Assembly: GCF_032854445.1 (NCBI RefSeq)
Contig: NC_088305.1
Location: 9,677,606 to 9,741,605 of the forward strand
Direction of reading: 5' to 3'
Length of the DNA: 64,000 nt
Source of the DNA: Liolophura sinensis
Taxonomy: Eukaryota; Mollusca; Polyplacophora; Chitonida; Chitonidae
Shown: positions 35,826 through 47,337 of the stretch, piece after piece
Layout: every line of letters begins with the position of its first letter
Numbering within the stretch: the stretch's first letter is position 1
The notes under the pieces: model-generated
What the model saw: the letters and a program-made list of their open reading frames with translations, nothing else
Told to the model about the DNA's origin: nothing
Database searches by the model: none
Translations under genes and position numbers: made by a program

Positions 35826-36080
35826 AATAACCTGGCATGTTTTTTTGTCCCCCAGGAACTTGGCATGGTTTCTTTTTTTTCCCAATAAACCGGCCACGAC
35901 TTGATATTTGTCAAGTAACTTGTCTTGACTTTCTGACAAACAGGATGACTTTTACAAGGAACACATATGACTTTTCTAATTAGCTTGTGATATCGTTTCC
36001 AAGAGTAGCATGTGATGCTTTTCCCAAATATAGCCTGTCATGACTTTTCTAAGTAGCCTGTCGTAAATTTCTGGAAATTT
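35826..36080. repeat. Degenerate tandem array, unit about 35 bases
   Basis: Units built on AGCCTGTCATGACTTTTCTA recur at about 35942, 35967, 36003, 36045 and more weakly to the left (ACCTGGCATG, AACTTGGCATGG, AACTTGTCTTGAC). A family B SINE inserted 35 bases to the right. Confidence 0.65.
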
Positions 36081-36124
36081 CCAGCGTGTTTTGGAACCTG
36101 CAGATGTTAGAACTACTTGAACTA

Positions 36125-36468
36125 CCGGCCCCGATACCACACTTGGTAAAGTGTCCGTTTCGGGAACGGTAGATTTAGGATCAATCCTTGATCGAGTCAC
36201 ACCTAAGACTTTAAAAGAGGAAGTTGTAACTTCCTCGCTTTGGGTTCAGCATGAAGGCGATAGTGCAACGACTGGTTGAACCGTATTAGTATAATGGCTT
36301 GTGCGGGGAGGCTTACTTGCCTTCGGTAATCCGTCTAAGTGAAGCAGCACTAGATAAAAAAGCGGTGGAAATCCATCCTGCAACAAGGAGGCACATTACA
36401 TGCGCTCTAAGGATTCCTTCGTCGTCATATGACTGAAAAATTGTTAATTACTCGCTCGCACTCACTCA
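36125..36468 (+). repeat. Family B SINE, full length with target-site duplication
   Basis: Begins CCGGCCCCGATACCACACTT with the tRNA-like head, and runs through AAGACTTTAAAAGAGGAAGT and GAAGCAGCACTAGATAAAAA to a CTCGCTCGCACTCACTCA tail. The 11-base TACTTGAACTA occurs at 36114-36124 and again at 36469-36479, bracketing the element exactly. A box and B box (GGATCAATCC) are recognisable but mutated. Confidence 0.88.
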
Positions 36469-36898
36469 TACTTGAACTAGGGCGATGTAAGAATCGAATG
36501 GAATGACTGGCTACTTTGTTATTGGACTGGTGCGGGAAATATGAACGGGTGTTACTTGGATCTCGAAGGGAATGCAGTAACCTGGAGAGAAGCACGTTTG
36601 TCCCTCGACAGGTGCAATCTGCCGTGACCCAAAATAGCCCCATCCTTTCATGTCAGTCATTATGAAGGCATTATGCTTTTTACATCCTGCAAACCAGAAG
36701 GGACTGCCATGTGCAATGCTTCCGATGCAATGTTTATTCACTTTAATCAGGTATGTGTATTAAGTGTTAAGCTGCCACGAAAAGGACCGTGTGTTGCCGG
36801 CGTTGTTGTTCGGATTGGCGTTTTTGTTAATGAATATCGGTGGATTTTTGGCTTGCTTGTATAAAACTGCAACGAGCGCTTATGTCATACATGCACGC

Positions 36899-36948
36899 TG
36901 AGCGTCGGTATCCGCGTCGGTATCCGCGTCGGTATACGGTATCCGCGA
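36899..36948. repeat. 12-bp minisatellite
   Basis: The unit GCGTCGGTATCC is repeated about four times, the last copy altered to GGTATACGGTATCC. On the minus strand it would read as Asp-Ala-Asp-Thr repeats, which has no support as protein. Confidence 0.85.
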
Positions 36949-37440
36949 TAGGCTTAAATCAAGTTTATGGTAAATGGGTAATATCTCAAAATGTCTGAAA
37001 ACACAGCACGACAGCACAGGATATGATCTGTGGGTGGGTTTGGGAGGGGGGGTAGAGAGTATGGTGAACTGTGACATTCGAGAGTTGATCCCAGCAGCCG
37101 TGATGCTTCTTTTTTCATTCTTCATGTGATCGGGAGAGATATGTTTTCACATGGGGTATGCTTGAATTGTTTTGAATACAGAAACAAAACAACAACCTGT
37201 TATTGTTAGGGTTTTTTTCCTTGATTGAAAGTCCCCTGTATAGCACTGGAAACATATATTATGCATTTAATTGCTCTTGGATTGAAGTTCGCACAAAATT
37301 ATATTCAGTACGTTTCGCAAGCATTTGAATGGTTATGCTTGTAATGCAGGTACATGATTAACGAAAAAGTCACATTTCCACATACTTCAGTGTCTGGCAC
37401 TGAGTCGGTCACAAAATCACTTGAATGACCATGCTTATAT

Positions 37441-37570
37441 GATTGAATGAATGAATGCTTTTGGCTTAACGCCACATCGGCAATATCTCAGATATATCGT
37501 GGCGAGAACAAGTTGAAGACACGGGGCGGTTGAGGTTTTTGATATGGTAGGTAGAACATCAAAAACGAAA
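37441..37570 (-). repeat. Family C SINE-like fragment
   Basis: A GAATGAATGAATG tail, GGCTTAACGCCACATCGGCA, ATATCTCAGATATATCGTGG and CGAGAACA define the family. The same string appears in opposite orientation at 56974-57047. The remainder toward 37570 is AT-rich and its boundary is uncertain. Confidence 0.6.
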
Positions 37571-38297
37571 TAAAAATGTTCCGACATGGTTAAAATCAGA
37601 TAAAAAAACAGTTAAATCTCGAAAACCAGCATATTTTAAGAAATAGTATATCTAAAAATCTATATGTATATAACTTTTTATCTATAAATATTTATGACAA
37701 TTAAAATTTATATTTTATGGTATAAGCCAATGGCTTATCGCCCGCGATGTTGTCAAATAAAACATATATAGAGCTGACTGTGTAGAATCGTTGCCGAACA
37801 CCATGCTTGATTAATCAATGTACAGTGAAACAGATGTATAATGGTATGAAACCGGACAGTCTCCATAGTCAGCTTTACAAATCACTGAGCTTCGTTGGCG
37901 CACCGTAGTCTAGAAAAAAGAAGTTCATAACCCTTTCTACCAAGCAGAACCTATGGCATCTTTAGGTGGAATAATTTAAAAGTTGATACTTAATGATATA
38001 GCAAATTCTTATTAATCATGCACCGATACGGTGGGGATGTCACTACCATCGAAAGTTGGAAGGTTCCTATCCATACGTGATTTCCTTACTGCAGATCGGC
38101 TTGAATCCACCGTACATGTTACGGTAACCGATCGGTAGCCTGTAGCAAAAAATCGTGAACTTGTGTTATTGCATGTAATTTTTCTTGCAGCTTAAGAACA
38201 TAAGCTAATTGTTCATTTAGCACAGAATTTAGCCTATCAAAAAGATATGTTAAAATATAGGATAGACCATATGCTGACTAAATTGTTTCGCCTATAT

Positions 38298-38550
38298 TTA
38301 TTAGTTTTACGCTGTACTCAAGATCATTTCACTTATACGACGGCAGCCAGCATTTAAGTGGGAGGAAACTGGACATAGCCCGGGGGAAACCACCCGCCAT
38401 CTGCAGGTTTATGGACGGCCATTTCATGTACAGCCTGAAAGAAAGCCAGCATGAGCTGGATTTGTACTCTTTAACAGCGACCCCATTGGTGAGAGATTTC
38501 TGGATCATTATGGTGCACTAGCATTCTAACCTTCAGGTCACGGAGGCTCC
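38298..38550 (-). repeat. Family A SINE, near full length, diverged
   Basis: TTTTACGCTGTACTCAAGAT, ATACGACGGCAGCCAGCATT, GCCCGGGGGAAACC, GCCAGCATGAGCTGG and CACGGAGGCTCC appear in the family order. The tRNA-like head is mutated (CTAACCTTCAGGTCACGGAG), so its internal promoter is probably lost. Confidence 0.82.
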
Positions 38551-39784
38551 AATTTTTTCTGTAGGCATGCGTCGTGGTATAATACTTCGTAGAAATAACG
38601 CTGAAATGTAATCTGCTTAACTGTATGAGCTTAGTTCTTTGAGCACTGATATACGGCTCGGTGGCTTACTTCGTTGCACTAATGTGATTGTATGTGCTCA
38701 GATCTGTTCCAGCTTATGTCTATCCTGTAATATATTACTTGGTTTCACAAATATCGAAATATCATTTATGAAATAGAATGACGGTACATTGTTGTGACAA
38801 TTAAATATGAATTCCTTAATAAGTGTGTGCGGGTTTCCATTTTTTCCCAAACATTACACTTGGAAAGGAAACCTTGCACAAGAAGTGTTTTGATTAGGTT
38901 TTGATTTATTGGTTTACTTATTTGTTTGTTTTATTATTTATTTATCTGTTGTTTTTTTTTATTTTCCTTTTTTGGCTTATTCAAACACCAATATTACTAC
39001 AGTCGTTTTTACACCATGCATGACCAGTCTGCTCTATCCGGCGAACCCGCAGTGGAAATAGCTGGACTCGAACAATTAGACCTTTATTACAGGATCGTCA
39101 TTTGATGCAAGACGGGCGTTTTACATGACTCAGTCAGCGAGGGTATTAGGCATTACGGTTTGTGCCTGTGTAGACAACCCTCTAAAGACGTGTACAATCC
39201 GCTTACGATCTTAACGTTTACAAATTTCCAGACTGCGCCTAATTATCTCTAACAGACGACAGGAAGACAAGGTTTCTGCTTTTGTAATGCTACGGTGATG
39301 TTCGATATAGCTGATCAGACTTATGCATTCCAATATTTACCATATTTTCTCCATTCGGAAGCATTCGTGGACTATTTGCTTATTCGAACTCACGATTCCA
39401 TTTGAATAGAGTCTGGGAACTTGGACCAAGTATCGGACAATTCCAGTCGATTCGATTTGAATTCTGTTGACCCTGTGTTTGCCTTACCAGAGCCAAAACA
39501 GCAGCGACTAAACATTACCGATGGAGAAACGCAATAAGGTCTTCACGCGTTCATGGAGCAGGCCATGTCAGGCTGGAGGTAAATGTCACAGGCATTAAGG
39601 GGGAATTTTTTTAAGACATCAGTTTTTCATTTTGCCGATGGATTACAGCGTCTTGCACCCGCGAATTCTATTTCTTTGCATAATGGTGAATGCATTGTTA
39701 CTTTGTATTCACATATATAGAGAGAGAATATGGTGTGGGATGTCAACCAGTGCTTTTCACAGTCTATTTCTATCCGTGGGCCGA

Positions 39785-39870
39785 CTAATTACCCAACCAT
39801 AATGGTGGCCCCACGGTGAAAGTATTCCTGAATACTGCGTAAAACACCAATCAAATAAGTAAATAAGTAA
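39785..39870 (+). repeat. Family A SINE, tail fragment
   Basis: ACCATAATGGTGGCC and TACTGCGTAAAACACCAATC then AAATAAGTAAATAAG match the last 80 bases, with small deletions in the body. Confidence 0.68.
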
Positions 39871-41283
39871 TTAACTAAGAATGCTTGAGAGCTTGAAGTA
39901 TAACACCATATTTGTGTGACTTGGAAAGGAGTTGCGAGTATACATGTATATAACTTGAGGTGGAATTATATTTGCCAGGTTGAACTGTTTGTGCTTATGT
40001 AATAAGTTCTAAAGCGACGATTTACAGGTTGCTAATATTCCGCTGAGTGCCCCAGTACATCTGCCGCATCCTGAAACATGAAAAAAGTCATAAATCATGG
40101 TGACCACCAAAACATGAAGGTGGATTTCACCAAGGGCCATTATTGCTCAAAAGGGCTGTTACGCGCAAGGTCGTAACGCCACGCCCACCTAATCCCCGTG
40201 TCGCATACTAACGGCATACGTCGCCTTGGTACTTGCGATCAGGGTAGCATTACGAACCCTTCCAGAAACAGCTCCCAAGGGCACACCGGTTCTGGTTGGC
40301 TTAAAAAAGGGTAACAGGTGCTTGCTTCCCTACAATACATTTATAAAATATGTTCTCGCCTGAAAATTCAACATACATACGTGGCCATGTTATATATGTG
40401 AACACCTGTCAGGCCGTTCAAATGTATAATTGGAGGGTACTGACCTTTTCATTAAATGTCATACACTGTTTATTTTGTATCGAGTGTACCATAATATTTT
40501 ACTGCTATCAAATCCTCAACTTGTGTATAAACTATTGGATGCCAAGTCATTGTTTATAGACACCAGATGATCCATGATGAGTTTATTATTCGCAAGAAGA
40601 GTGTATTTCTTTAATATCAAGTTCCCAATAAATTCGTTAAAAACGGGCCAGGGCAAGAAACCATTTACTCACGTATAAACATATTCTCTTAAGAAAACAA
40701 CTGATAGTTTGTGCACTGCATGGGATTTTTCCCACAATATCAGTGCTGATATGGCCATAATAATTTCAAATCTTAATTTGCAGAAGATGATTTCTTTTTC
40801 TTTTTTTTTTTTTGCATAGAGATAATCGAATATTGTGTCTCACAGGAAAGGGGTATCCAGGCATGAAGCTACGATTTTGAGGGTGTGATTGCTATTACTT
40901 CTCCAGTCTCCCATATTTATGTATTTTACCTATCACATATTACCCTTAACGCATCAAATATATATATATATATACCTAACCTGCAATAAAGAAAGCATAT
41001 TATTTCTCATGTTAGCTACAAAGCTGTCGGTAAACTTCAACGTTAGATCACACATAATTAGTGTTCTAACAATGCAAAACAATGCTATGTTATTGCATTT
41101 AACTAGTAACAAAAACAAAAGCAGTTCCACCATTATGGCAATGTTCACATGTGTTAAATGTATAGATAACCGAAAGGGAATACCGAATGCAATATTCATA
41201 AATGAGTAATCCCGAGGCTACGATTTCATTCAATAGTTGTCATCTTTTATTTCTATCCCATATCGCGAAATTTCTTAACAACT
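39871..41283. other. No supported gene
   Basis: AT-rich. An open frame at 40889-41209 (+) crosses a short TA repeat (near 40960-40975), and another at 40954-41199 lies on the opposite strand; both look like chance. Confidence 0.5.
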
Positions 41284-41550
41284 TCTCTGTCCAGACAGCC
41301 AATTTTCTTTTTGAATTCGTTAAGTCGTATTCAGTAATATTTTACGTTTACAACGGTGACCAGCCCTATGGAGAAAACGGGCAGAGCATGCAGGAAAACC
41401 ACGGCGAGCAGATCCTGTTGACGAATTCTCTGTTCAGACCTCCAACATTCTTTTCGAATTCTTTACCCGTAAACAGTGGCGGGTTTTACGCCGTACATAT
41501 GAATATTTTATTTGTACGACAGAGCCCGCGGGAAACCCTCGACCACAAGT
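41284..41550 (-). repeat. Tandem duplication containing two family A SINE fragments
   Basis: CTCTGTCCAGACAGCC plus TTTTTGAATTCGTTAA at 41285 recurs as CTCTGTTCAGACCTCC plus TTTTCGAATTCTTTAC at 41428, 143 bases later. Each unit ends in a family A fragment: ATATTTTACGTTTACAACGG with GGGCAGAGCATGC in the first, and TTTTACGCCGTACATATGAA with AGAGCCCGCGGGAAACCC in the second. The SINE had therefore inserted before the segment was duplicated, and the copies then diverged by indels. Confidence 0.6.
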
Positions 41551-42611
41551 ACTTACAGTAGCATGTAGTAGTGTAACCAAGCCTAGTAGGGCGTGGAATT
41601 TAGTGTCTCAGTAGCTCTAAGTATTTCGGTGTTGAGTCCGGTAACATTGCTGTGAACTAACATAAATATGGTTGGAAATGAAGGGAAAAAACCCCATACG
41701 CAAACAAACAAGTGAATTATATTTCTTTAAGTAAAAGTATATAAAACATTTTGCTTTAGAAGTAGTTTATGTCCTAGTGATTTGGAAACACTGGATGGCG
41801 TTATGTATAATCTAACTGCATGCAATTGTGAATTAATTCAGTAGGCGACTAATGGCGTCTGTACACATGTACACCCTCTGCGCCAATAACTTTGTCGTGA
41901 AGGTTTAAGTGTGGGCTATTGTCTATATCTTAATTACCTGAGGTCTAACTTTAGACGTGCAGACATGCGCTAATCGTCGGCTGATTCCATTCTCAACAAT
42001 AATTAATAATAATTCCTTACTTTTTGTCGCATGGGAGTTGTCGGAGATCTCGAAGTCACACCTTCGTCACAATTACTTCTCGTAGTTGAGCCATAAATCT
42101 GTCATGGCGCTTTTAACTTAGTCAAGATAACAGGGCATTGCCACGCGACATACCAGCAACTAACCAATTCCTTTGAATCTATCGCTCCGCTAGTCAAACA
42201 TAGGTAAGATATTGACGATTGTATATTAAGAGTCAGTCGGCGCAGCATTGAAGTGCTGTTTGATTTTAACAGTTTACTGCCGCTCTTGATTAGGCGTGGT
42301 TTATGTCTATCCGACATGTGATGTGTCATCAACGTGTTCAGACATGCGCCAGACAATACCACCCCTTGTTTTATAGAATAGATCCCGATAGTAAAGCAGC
42401 ATCATGTGTCGCTCGATAATGTGCACTACATTAATTATTTATTACATCGTTGCCGGGTTTTTTTTTTTGGCTCGAAACTATTGTAAATTTTTTATGCACA
42501 TATGTGGGCGTTTTTACTGTTGAAAGTAAGAACAACGATATAAACAATATACTCTGTTAAATCTAAAATGTTAAATATAGATTTAATAATACTTTTTACA
42601 GGCTTCCAGTA

Positions 42612-42806
42612 CCAAGGCAGCGCAATGCCCCAGGTGCCTCTCACTACTGCGGTCGCTCTGAGTTCATGTCCAGTTTATTCTGGATTATTCTGTGGTTGTC
42701 CGTGAAAAGATCTTTAAGCAACCTGCGGATGTCCATGGGTTTCCCCCGGCTCTGCTCGGTTTCCTCCCACCATAATGCAGGCCGCCGTGGTGTAAGTGAA
42801 ATATAT
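42612..42806 (+). repeat. Family A SINE with an internal substitution
   Basis: Head side ACCAAGGCAGCGCAATGCCC and CTCTCACTACTGCGGTCGCT, then about 50 unrelated bases (42672-42712), then CAACCTGCGGATG, TTTCCTCCCACCATAATGCA and CCGCCGTGGTGTAAGTGAAA. The middle of the element has been replaced or has decayed. Confidence 0.75.
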
Positions 42807-43708
42807 TCACATAAATATAAAGATCCACTGATCGGGATAATCTATTGTCATTTTTGACAATGATCTCGGCAAATGGGTCAAAATCTCTTGAAACCTTTTA
42901 CACTTATGTCTCTACTTTATTATTTATCTATTACTTTCTGAAGTTTTAGAAACACAACACTTTTAAAAATCTAGAAATCTAACGTTATGGTCCAACCTGC
43001 AAAACAAACGTTATCTGTAGTGTATTAGTTTAGAATGTTGCCATTCATATTACACAGCATTTACCACGTTGTATAATTTTAAAGTGTAGAAATAGTTTTA
43101 ACACTTTGATATTTGCGTTTTGGGAGTGTACGAAACAAAGCAGTGTCGCGTCACAGCTGCGGCTTGGTTCGGTTTGTCAGTTTGTGATACATTATCCCTG
43201 CGGACAACCGGCTGTTTTGTGATGTTCGATGTGGTGATGCTTAATGAGTACACAGGTTATTGATTTCCATCAAAGAGCAGACGGTCAACTCGGTTCTCAT
43301 CCTCCCGCGAGAGATTGCGTAACGAGAGCATTGACCACAGAAGAACATTTCATAAAGCTGATAGAGCGAACGATAATGGTGTTTTTCCCCAAATACAGCA
43401 GACGATTGTCCTTCTCCATAAATTATCAGTCACGATAATCCAGATTCTAGACATATACAAGTAGCTGTGCCGTATTAGTATTAGAACTGCTAACAAAAAT
43501 TCGAATTACGGTCTTTTCCCTGAAGGTACGCATTTCGCGTTCAGTGGTAACATGGGATGTTAAGTTCATGACGTAAGTAATATTATACATATATGTTTAT
43601 TGTCTAGAAACGGGTACCACTACATGCGAACAATGGCTTATGTCCGAAAATACTGAGCGTAAATTGGCAAATCGGGTAACTGTGTTCTTTTTTTTGTGTT
43701 TTTACTTC
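42807..43708. other. Nothing recognised
   Basis: AT-rich to mixed sequence with only short open frames and no repeat-family match. Confidence 0.55.
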
Positions 43709-43960
43709 GTATGCACGTATGCATGTATATATGTATGCTTGAGGTTTAACGCCGTACGTATGCATGTATGTATGTATGCTTGAGGTTTAACGCCGCACTT
43801 AACCATTTTTAGTCATATGACGATGATGAACCATTAATTAGGTGTCCATATATTGTGCCCTCTTGTTGCAGGGCGAGTCCGTGCGGCCAAATGATGCCGC
43901 CACTAAAGTATCATGTCGAAGACACCAGACATGACACGGCACCTAGTCATATTACCCTTA
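43709..43960 (-). repeat. Family B-related SINE fragment with a duplicated tail
   Basis: The unit GTATGCTTGAGGTTTAACGC occurs at 43733 and again at 43776, each preceded by a GTATGCATGTAT-type simple repeat. The body follows: TTTTTAGTCATATGACGATG, CTCTTGTTGCAGGGCGAG and GAAGACACCAGACATGACAC. The head is missing. A family D copy begins about 50 bases further on. Confidence 0.65.
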
Positions 43961-44004
43961 GCCATGCATGGCGCTAGCGGAGAGTGTGAATGGTCAGTTT
44001 TCAG

Positions 44005-44145
44005 GATAGATAAAACACTAACTGGGGTAAATTGACAAGAGGGCGAATTTACCAGGTTACGTGTGACCACTCGTGAGCTAAACACTGTCTCTCGGTGCTC
44101 TGGTTTTACTCTTCATACTGTAATCTTTTGTATTTATCATCGCTC
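44005..44145 (-). repeat. Family D fragment
   Basis: AACTGGGGTAAATTGACAAG, GGCGAATTTACCAGGTTACG, TGTGACCACTCGTG and GCTCTGGTTTTACTCTTCAT match the proximal half. It adjoins a family B relative. Confidence 0.72.
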
Positions 44146-44984
44146 AGTGTTTATATGTTTATGTGCCTCCTAAACCTTAAGAAACTCTGTCATAAACAGC
44201 TGCATCAGTAAAAACGACACTAACAGAGAAATTCATGCTGCTGGTAGGATATCAATGAGAATATATCAATTCGAAATAAGAGAAACAACCCATAAAATCA
44301 TCTCAATCATAAACGGTGGATTTTAAGAAATATATAGGATACGAAAATAGCCTACATGATGGACTGCCGAAGTGCACCGCGTACGACCCAAATCACTCAT
44401 CATTACTTGGAATGGCTGCAGCACGCAGGTTTTTTTTTACTCTTCTTTTCTTAATCTAATTTACCTTTTCTGGAAGTTTCACCTGGTAACTGGATTACGG
44501 GTGAGCAGAAATTGTCGTTTTTGTTCAGCGGGCGTAATTTAAACGTCTCAGTCATGGTTAATGGGGCATACATTGAAATGATAACTGATTTTAAATTCTA
44601 AAGCCTGGGTCACCTTTGTCAAAACCAGGCAATTCTAATCCAGGAAAAATAGCTTCTAATAATAATTTAAGATACTGTTTAGGTATTTAATTGGCGCTGA
44701 TTAAAACTCCGTCTGTTAAAGGCTAACAAGCGTGTAACTTTTATCAACCCAAGTCGTCCAGTTTTGTATGAAAATGGCGACAGGACATAATTAAATATGA
44801 CAGGACATAATTACGTTGTTTTTCTGTAACTGTGTGTTGTATGTGGTTACGACACGTCATCTGAGTAATTATAGACAAGTAACGTGGAATACATTTCTGT
44901 TAACATCACTTCATGTTTTAGATAGTTCGGGATATGCCTTGGTGCTATAGGGAGTATGCTAGTCGTTACTGTACAAGTATTTTC

Positions 44985-45205
44985 ATAAGCAGTTACAGAT
45001 TAATACCCTAACTGAGGTAAATTCGCAGAGAAGCCGAAATTCACCAGTTACTTGTCACCACTGCCCAACTACTTGCACGAACAGTTACAATAAAACTTTA
45101 ATAAAGGAAAATTGTCAAGAGGTTTCACTGTTTACGTTTTGGCCTTGACCAATTAGCACATTGTCGTCACTGCTCTGCTTTTACTCTCCATGCTGTAGAC
45201 GCATA
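44985..45205 (-). repeat. Family D copy with an internal partial duplication
   Basis: CCTAACTGAGGTAAATTCGC, AAATTCACCAGTTACTTGTC, then a second AACAGTTACAATAAAACTTT with AAAATTGTCAAGAGG, then TCGTCACTGCTCTGC and TTTTACTCTCCATGCTGTAG. The core block appears twice, reminiscent of the 20.2 kb array at an early stage. Confidence 0.7.
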
Positions 45206-47111
45206 TATAAATAACCTAAATCCCACGTGCCCCTTGCAGAAATACTTTATATACATTTGGCTATAGCAAATGCTATGGATGGTGTAGAAACTCTGGCCAC
45301 TGGTATTCGCCTTGTCTTACGGGGAGCCTATTAGCGGCGAAGGGGCGATGCGTGTTGACGGTGCCCTGTACGAAGTGGTCCGGCGGTCAGTATAAATTTG
45401 GTTGCCCATCGCTGACCCACGCTTTTACCCAACGGCATTCGAGTCCATTCATCATGCGTCCTTATGAACAAATTGATCTCGATCGAGCTGCCTAGTGGAG
45501 AAATTCATCCGTTTGACGTATTAGAAAACTCTCCAGCGTTTGCCACGTGAACACCTGACGTGGAGGAAGCCTTTGCACGGTGCCAGCAATGGATTGATAG
45601 ATCACAGTGGAGGGCGGCGGTCACTCCTGTTAGACAATCAATCCAGGGGTTCAAAGATCACTTCCAATTCGGGGGTCTGGCGGTTTCTGAATGAAATTTT
45701 TTTCCAGTCCGCCATCTATCATGCGTTTGATAACATCAGTCCGTATTTAAGTACGCGCACATATTGCTGTAGAAAGTATGGAGATAAATTGAAAACATAT
45801 TCAGTTAATGATATTCGGTAACATATAATAAATGGTTTACGGCATAGAACTGAGCGGTAATTCACTTAAAAACTTTTAATTAAACCAAAGCCTGAGCTGT
45901 GTATTTCTTCAATAAAGAATTTAATAAAACGAAACGTGCCCAATTAGAAATATTATTTATTCAAATGAGGACCCCATGTCGTTTGCTCATGGGAAGATGA
46001 ATGTTATACGAATTAGTGCCTTCTAACTCTGACACCTTAAATATTTGACGTGGAATGAGTAATGTGTTGGCTATTGAAATCATCGGTATTCAGCAACATT
46101 AGTGTTCATCTACTGTTGATGTATGATATTTAACCCTTCCGGGTTAATTTGTGCACCTACGCCTATTGAATTATTGAATGCGTTGAGAATGGGGAAGCGG
46201 GGTTGAGGGTGAGGGTGGGGAGAATGCAGAGTACTCTGTAGAGATGTATTGCAAGTGAACATTGGTTATCATTTAAACAAAATTAAAGATGTAGAAGGCT
46301 AATCGAATCCCCCTCTTTTATCAGTTGTTTATCGGCTTAATCATAAATGTTTTGAAATGATTTGAACTGAAGATGCACATAAGACGCTCTTCGATTAGTG
46401 CCTGGGATGCAGATGTTGAGATGGAAACACGTAACTAGCCTGAGTGCAATTTTGATGCCAAGCACTATGCCGACAGGAAATCAAAACGTGTGCCTTTTTT
46501 ATTCATCTTATGTACTTTTAATCTGGAAAGTCAATATTCAGGCTCATGTGTTTACCTTCGGCTATTTTATACATTGCATTTGAGAATAGATTGCCGTGAA
46601 TTGTTCAACCCGCAGGCATTGTTGGGGTCGTCAGTGTAAATTATTGGCGGGAATTGAGAAGATTTATAATTGTTATGAAGCTCGTATCGAAAGCCTGAGT
46701 TTATCGATCCGATTCAACAACAGTCGGTCATTGTCAGGATGTTTTTTTCTCCCTTGCTCCTATTTTACCGACCGGATCCATTTCGCATTGGATGAACTGA
46801 TAGAGGCCCCTATTGTATGTTGGCTGTGGAAGAGCTGAGATAAGACACGTTTAACTCGTTTGGTTAAAAAAAATCAAAATCAGGATTAAGTTCCTTGTGA
46901 TGTGCATTAGAGTAAGAATGATAATAAAATGGGAGGTCGATATGGAGTGCCTCAGGCACAGTGCATCTGGAGACGTAAGGTTCAATGTGCATAATGCATC
47001 TTTGATGATGTTAAGGATGCAGAAAATCTGGAGGGGCGTCACTTAAATGTGTACTTTGCTTAACGGATGGAATACTTGCTGTTTTATGTAGTTCTCTCTA
47101 ATATTTATATG
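45206..47111. other. No supported gene; one GC-richer unique patch
   Basis: The interval 45300-45700 is GC-richer, with TTACGGGGAGCCTATTAGCG and GTCCGGCGGTCAGTATAAAT, and could be regulatory. An open frame at 45540-45821 (+) has no recognised domain. Confidence 0.5.
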
Positions 47112-47337
47112 TTTATTTATTTGATGCCGTCTTCAAGAATATTTCACCTATACGACGGCGGCCAGCATTATGTTGGGAGGAGACTGGGCAGAGCCCGCTG
47201 GAAACCCACGACCATCCGCATATTGCTGAGAGACCTTCCCACGTACGGCCGGAGAGGAACACAGCACGAGCTGGACTTGAACTCCTGAGTCATTGCGCCG
47301 CGCTAGCTTGCTATTCCCCGAGGCGACGGGAGGCCCC
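47112..47337 (-). repeat. Family A SINE, near full length
   Basis: TTTATTTATTTGATGCCGTC, TATACGACGGCGGCCAGCAT, CCTTCCCACGTACGGCCGGA and GCACGAGCTGGACTTGAACT follow the full-length order. The end near CGACGGGAGGCCCCC is disturbed, so the tRNA-like head is incomplete. Confidence 0.83.

Noticed and set aside
36125-36210. tRNA-like sequence as a genuine tRNA gene
   Set aside because: It is the head of a family B SINE bracketed by a target-site duplication.
40889-41209. 106-codon plus-strand open frame
   Set aside because: It crosses a TA repeat, is AT-driven, and is mirrored by an opposite-strand frame.
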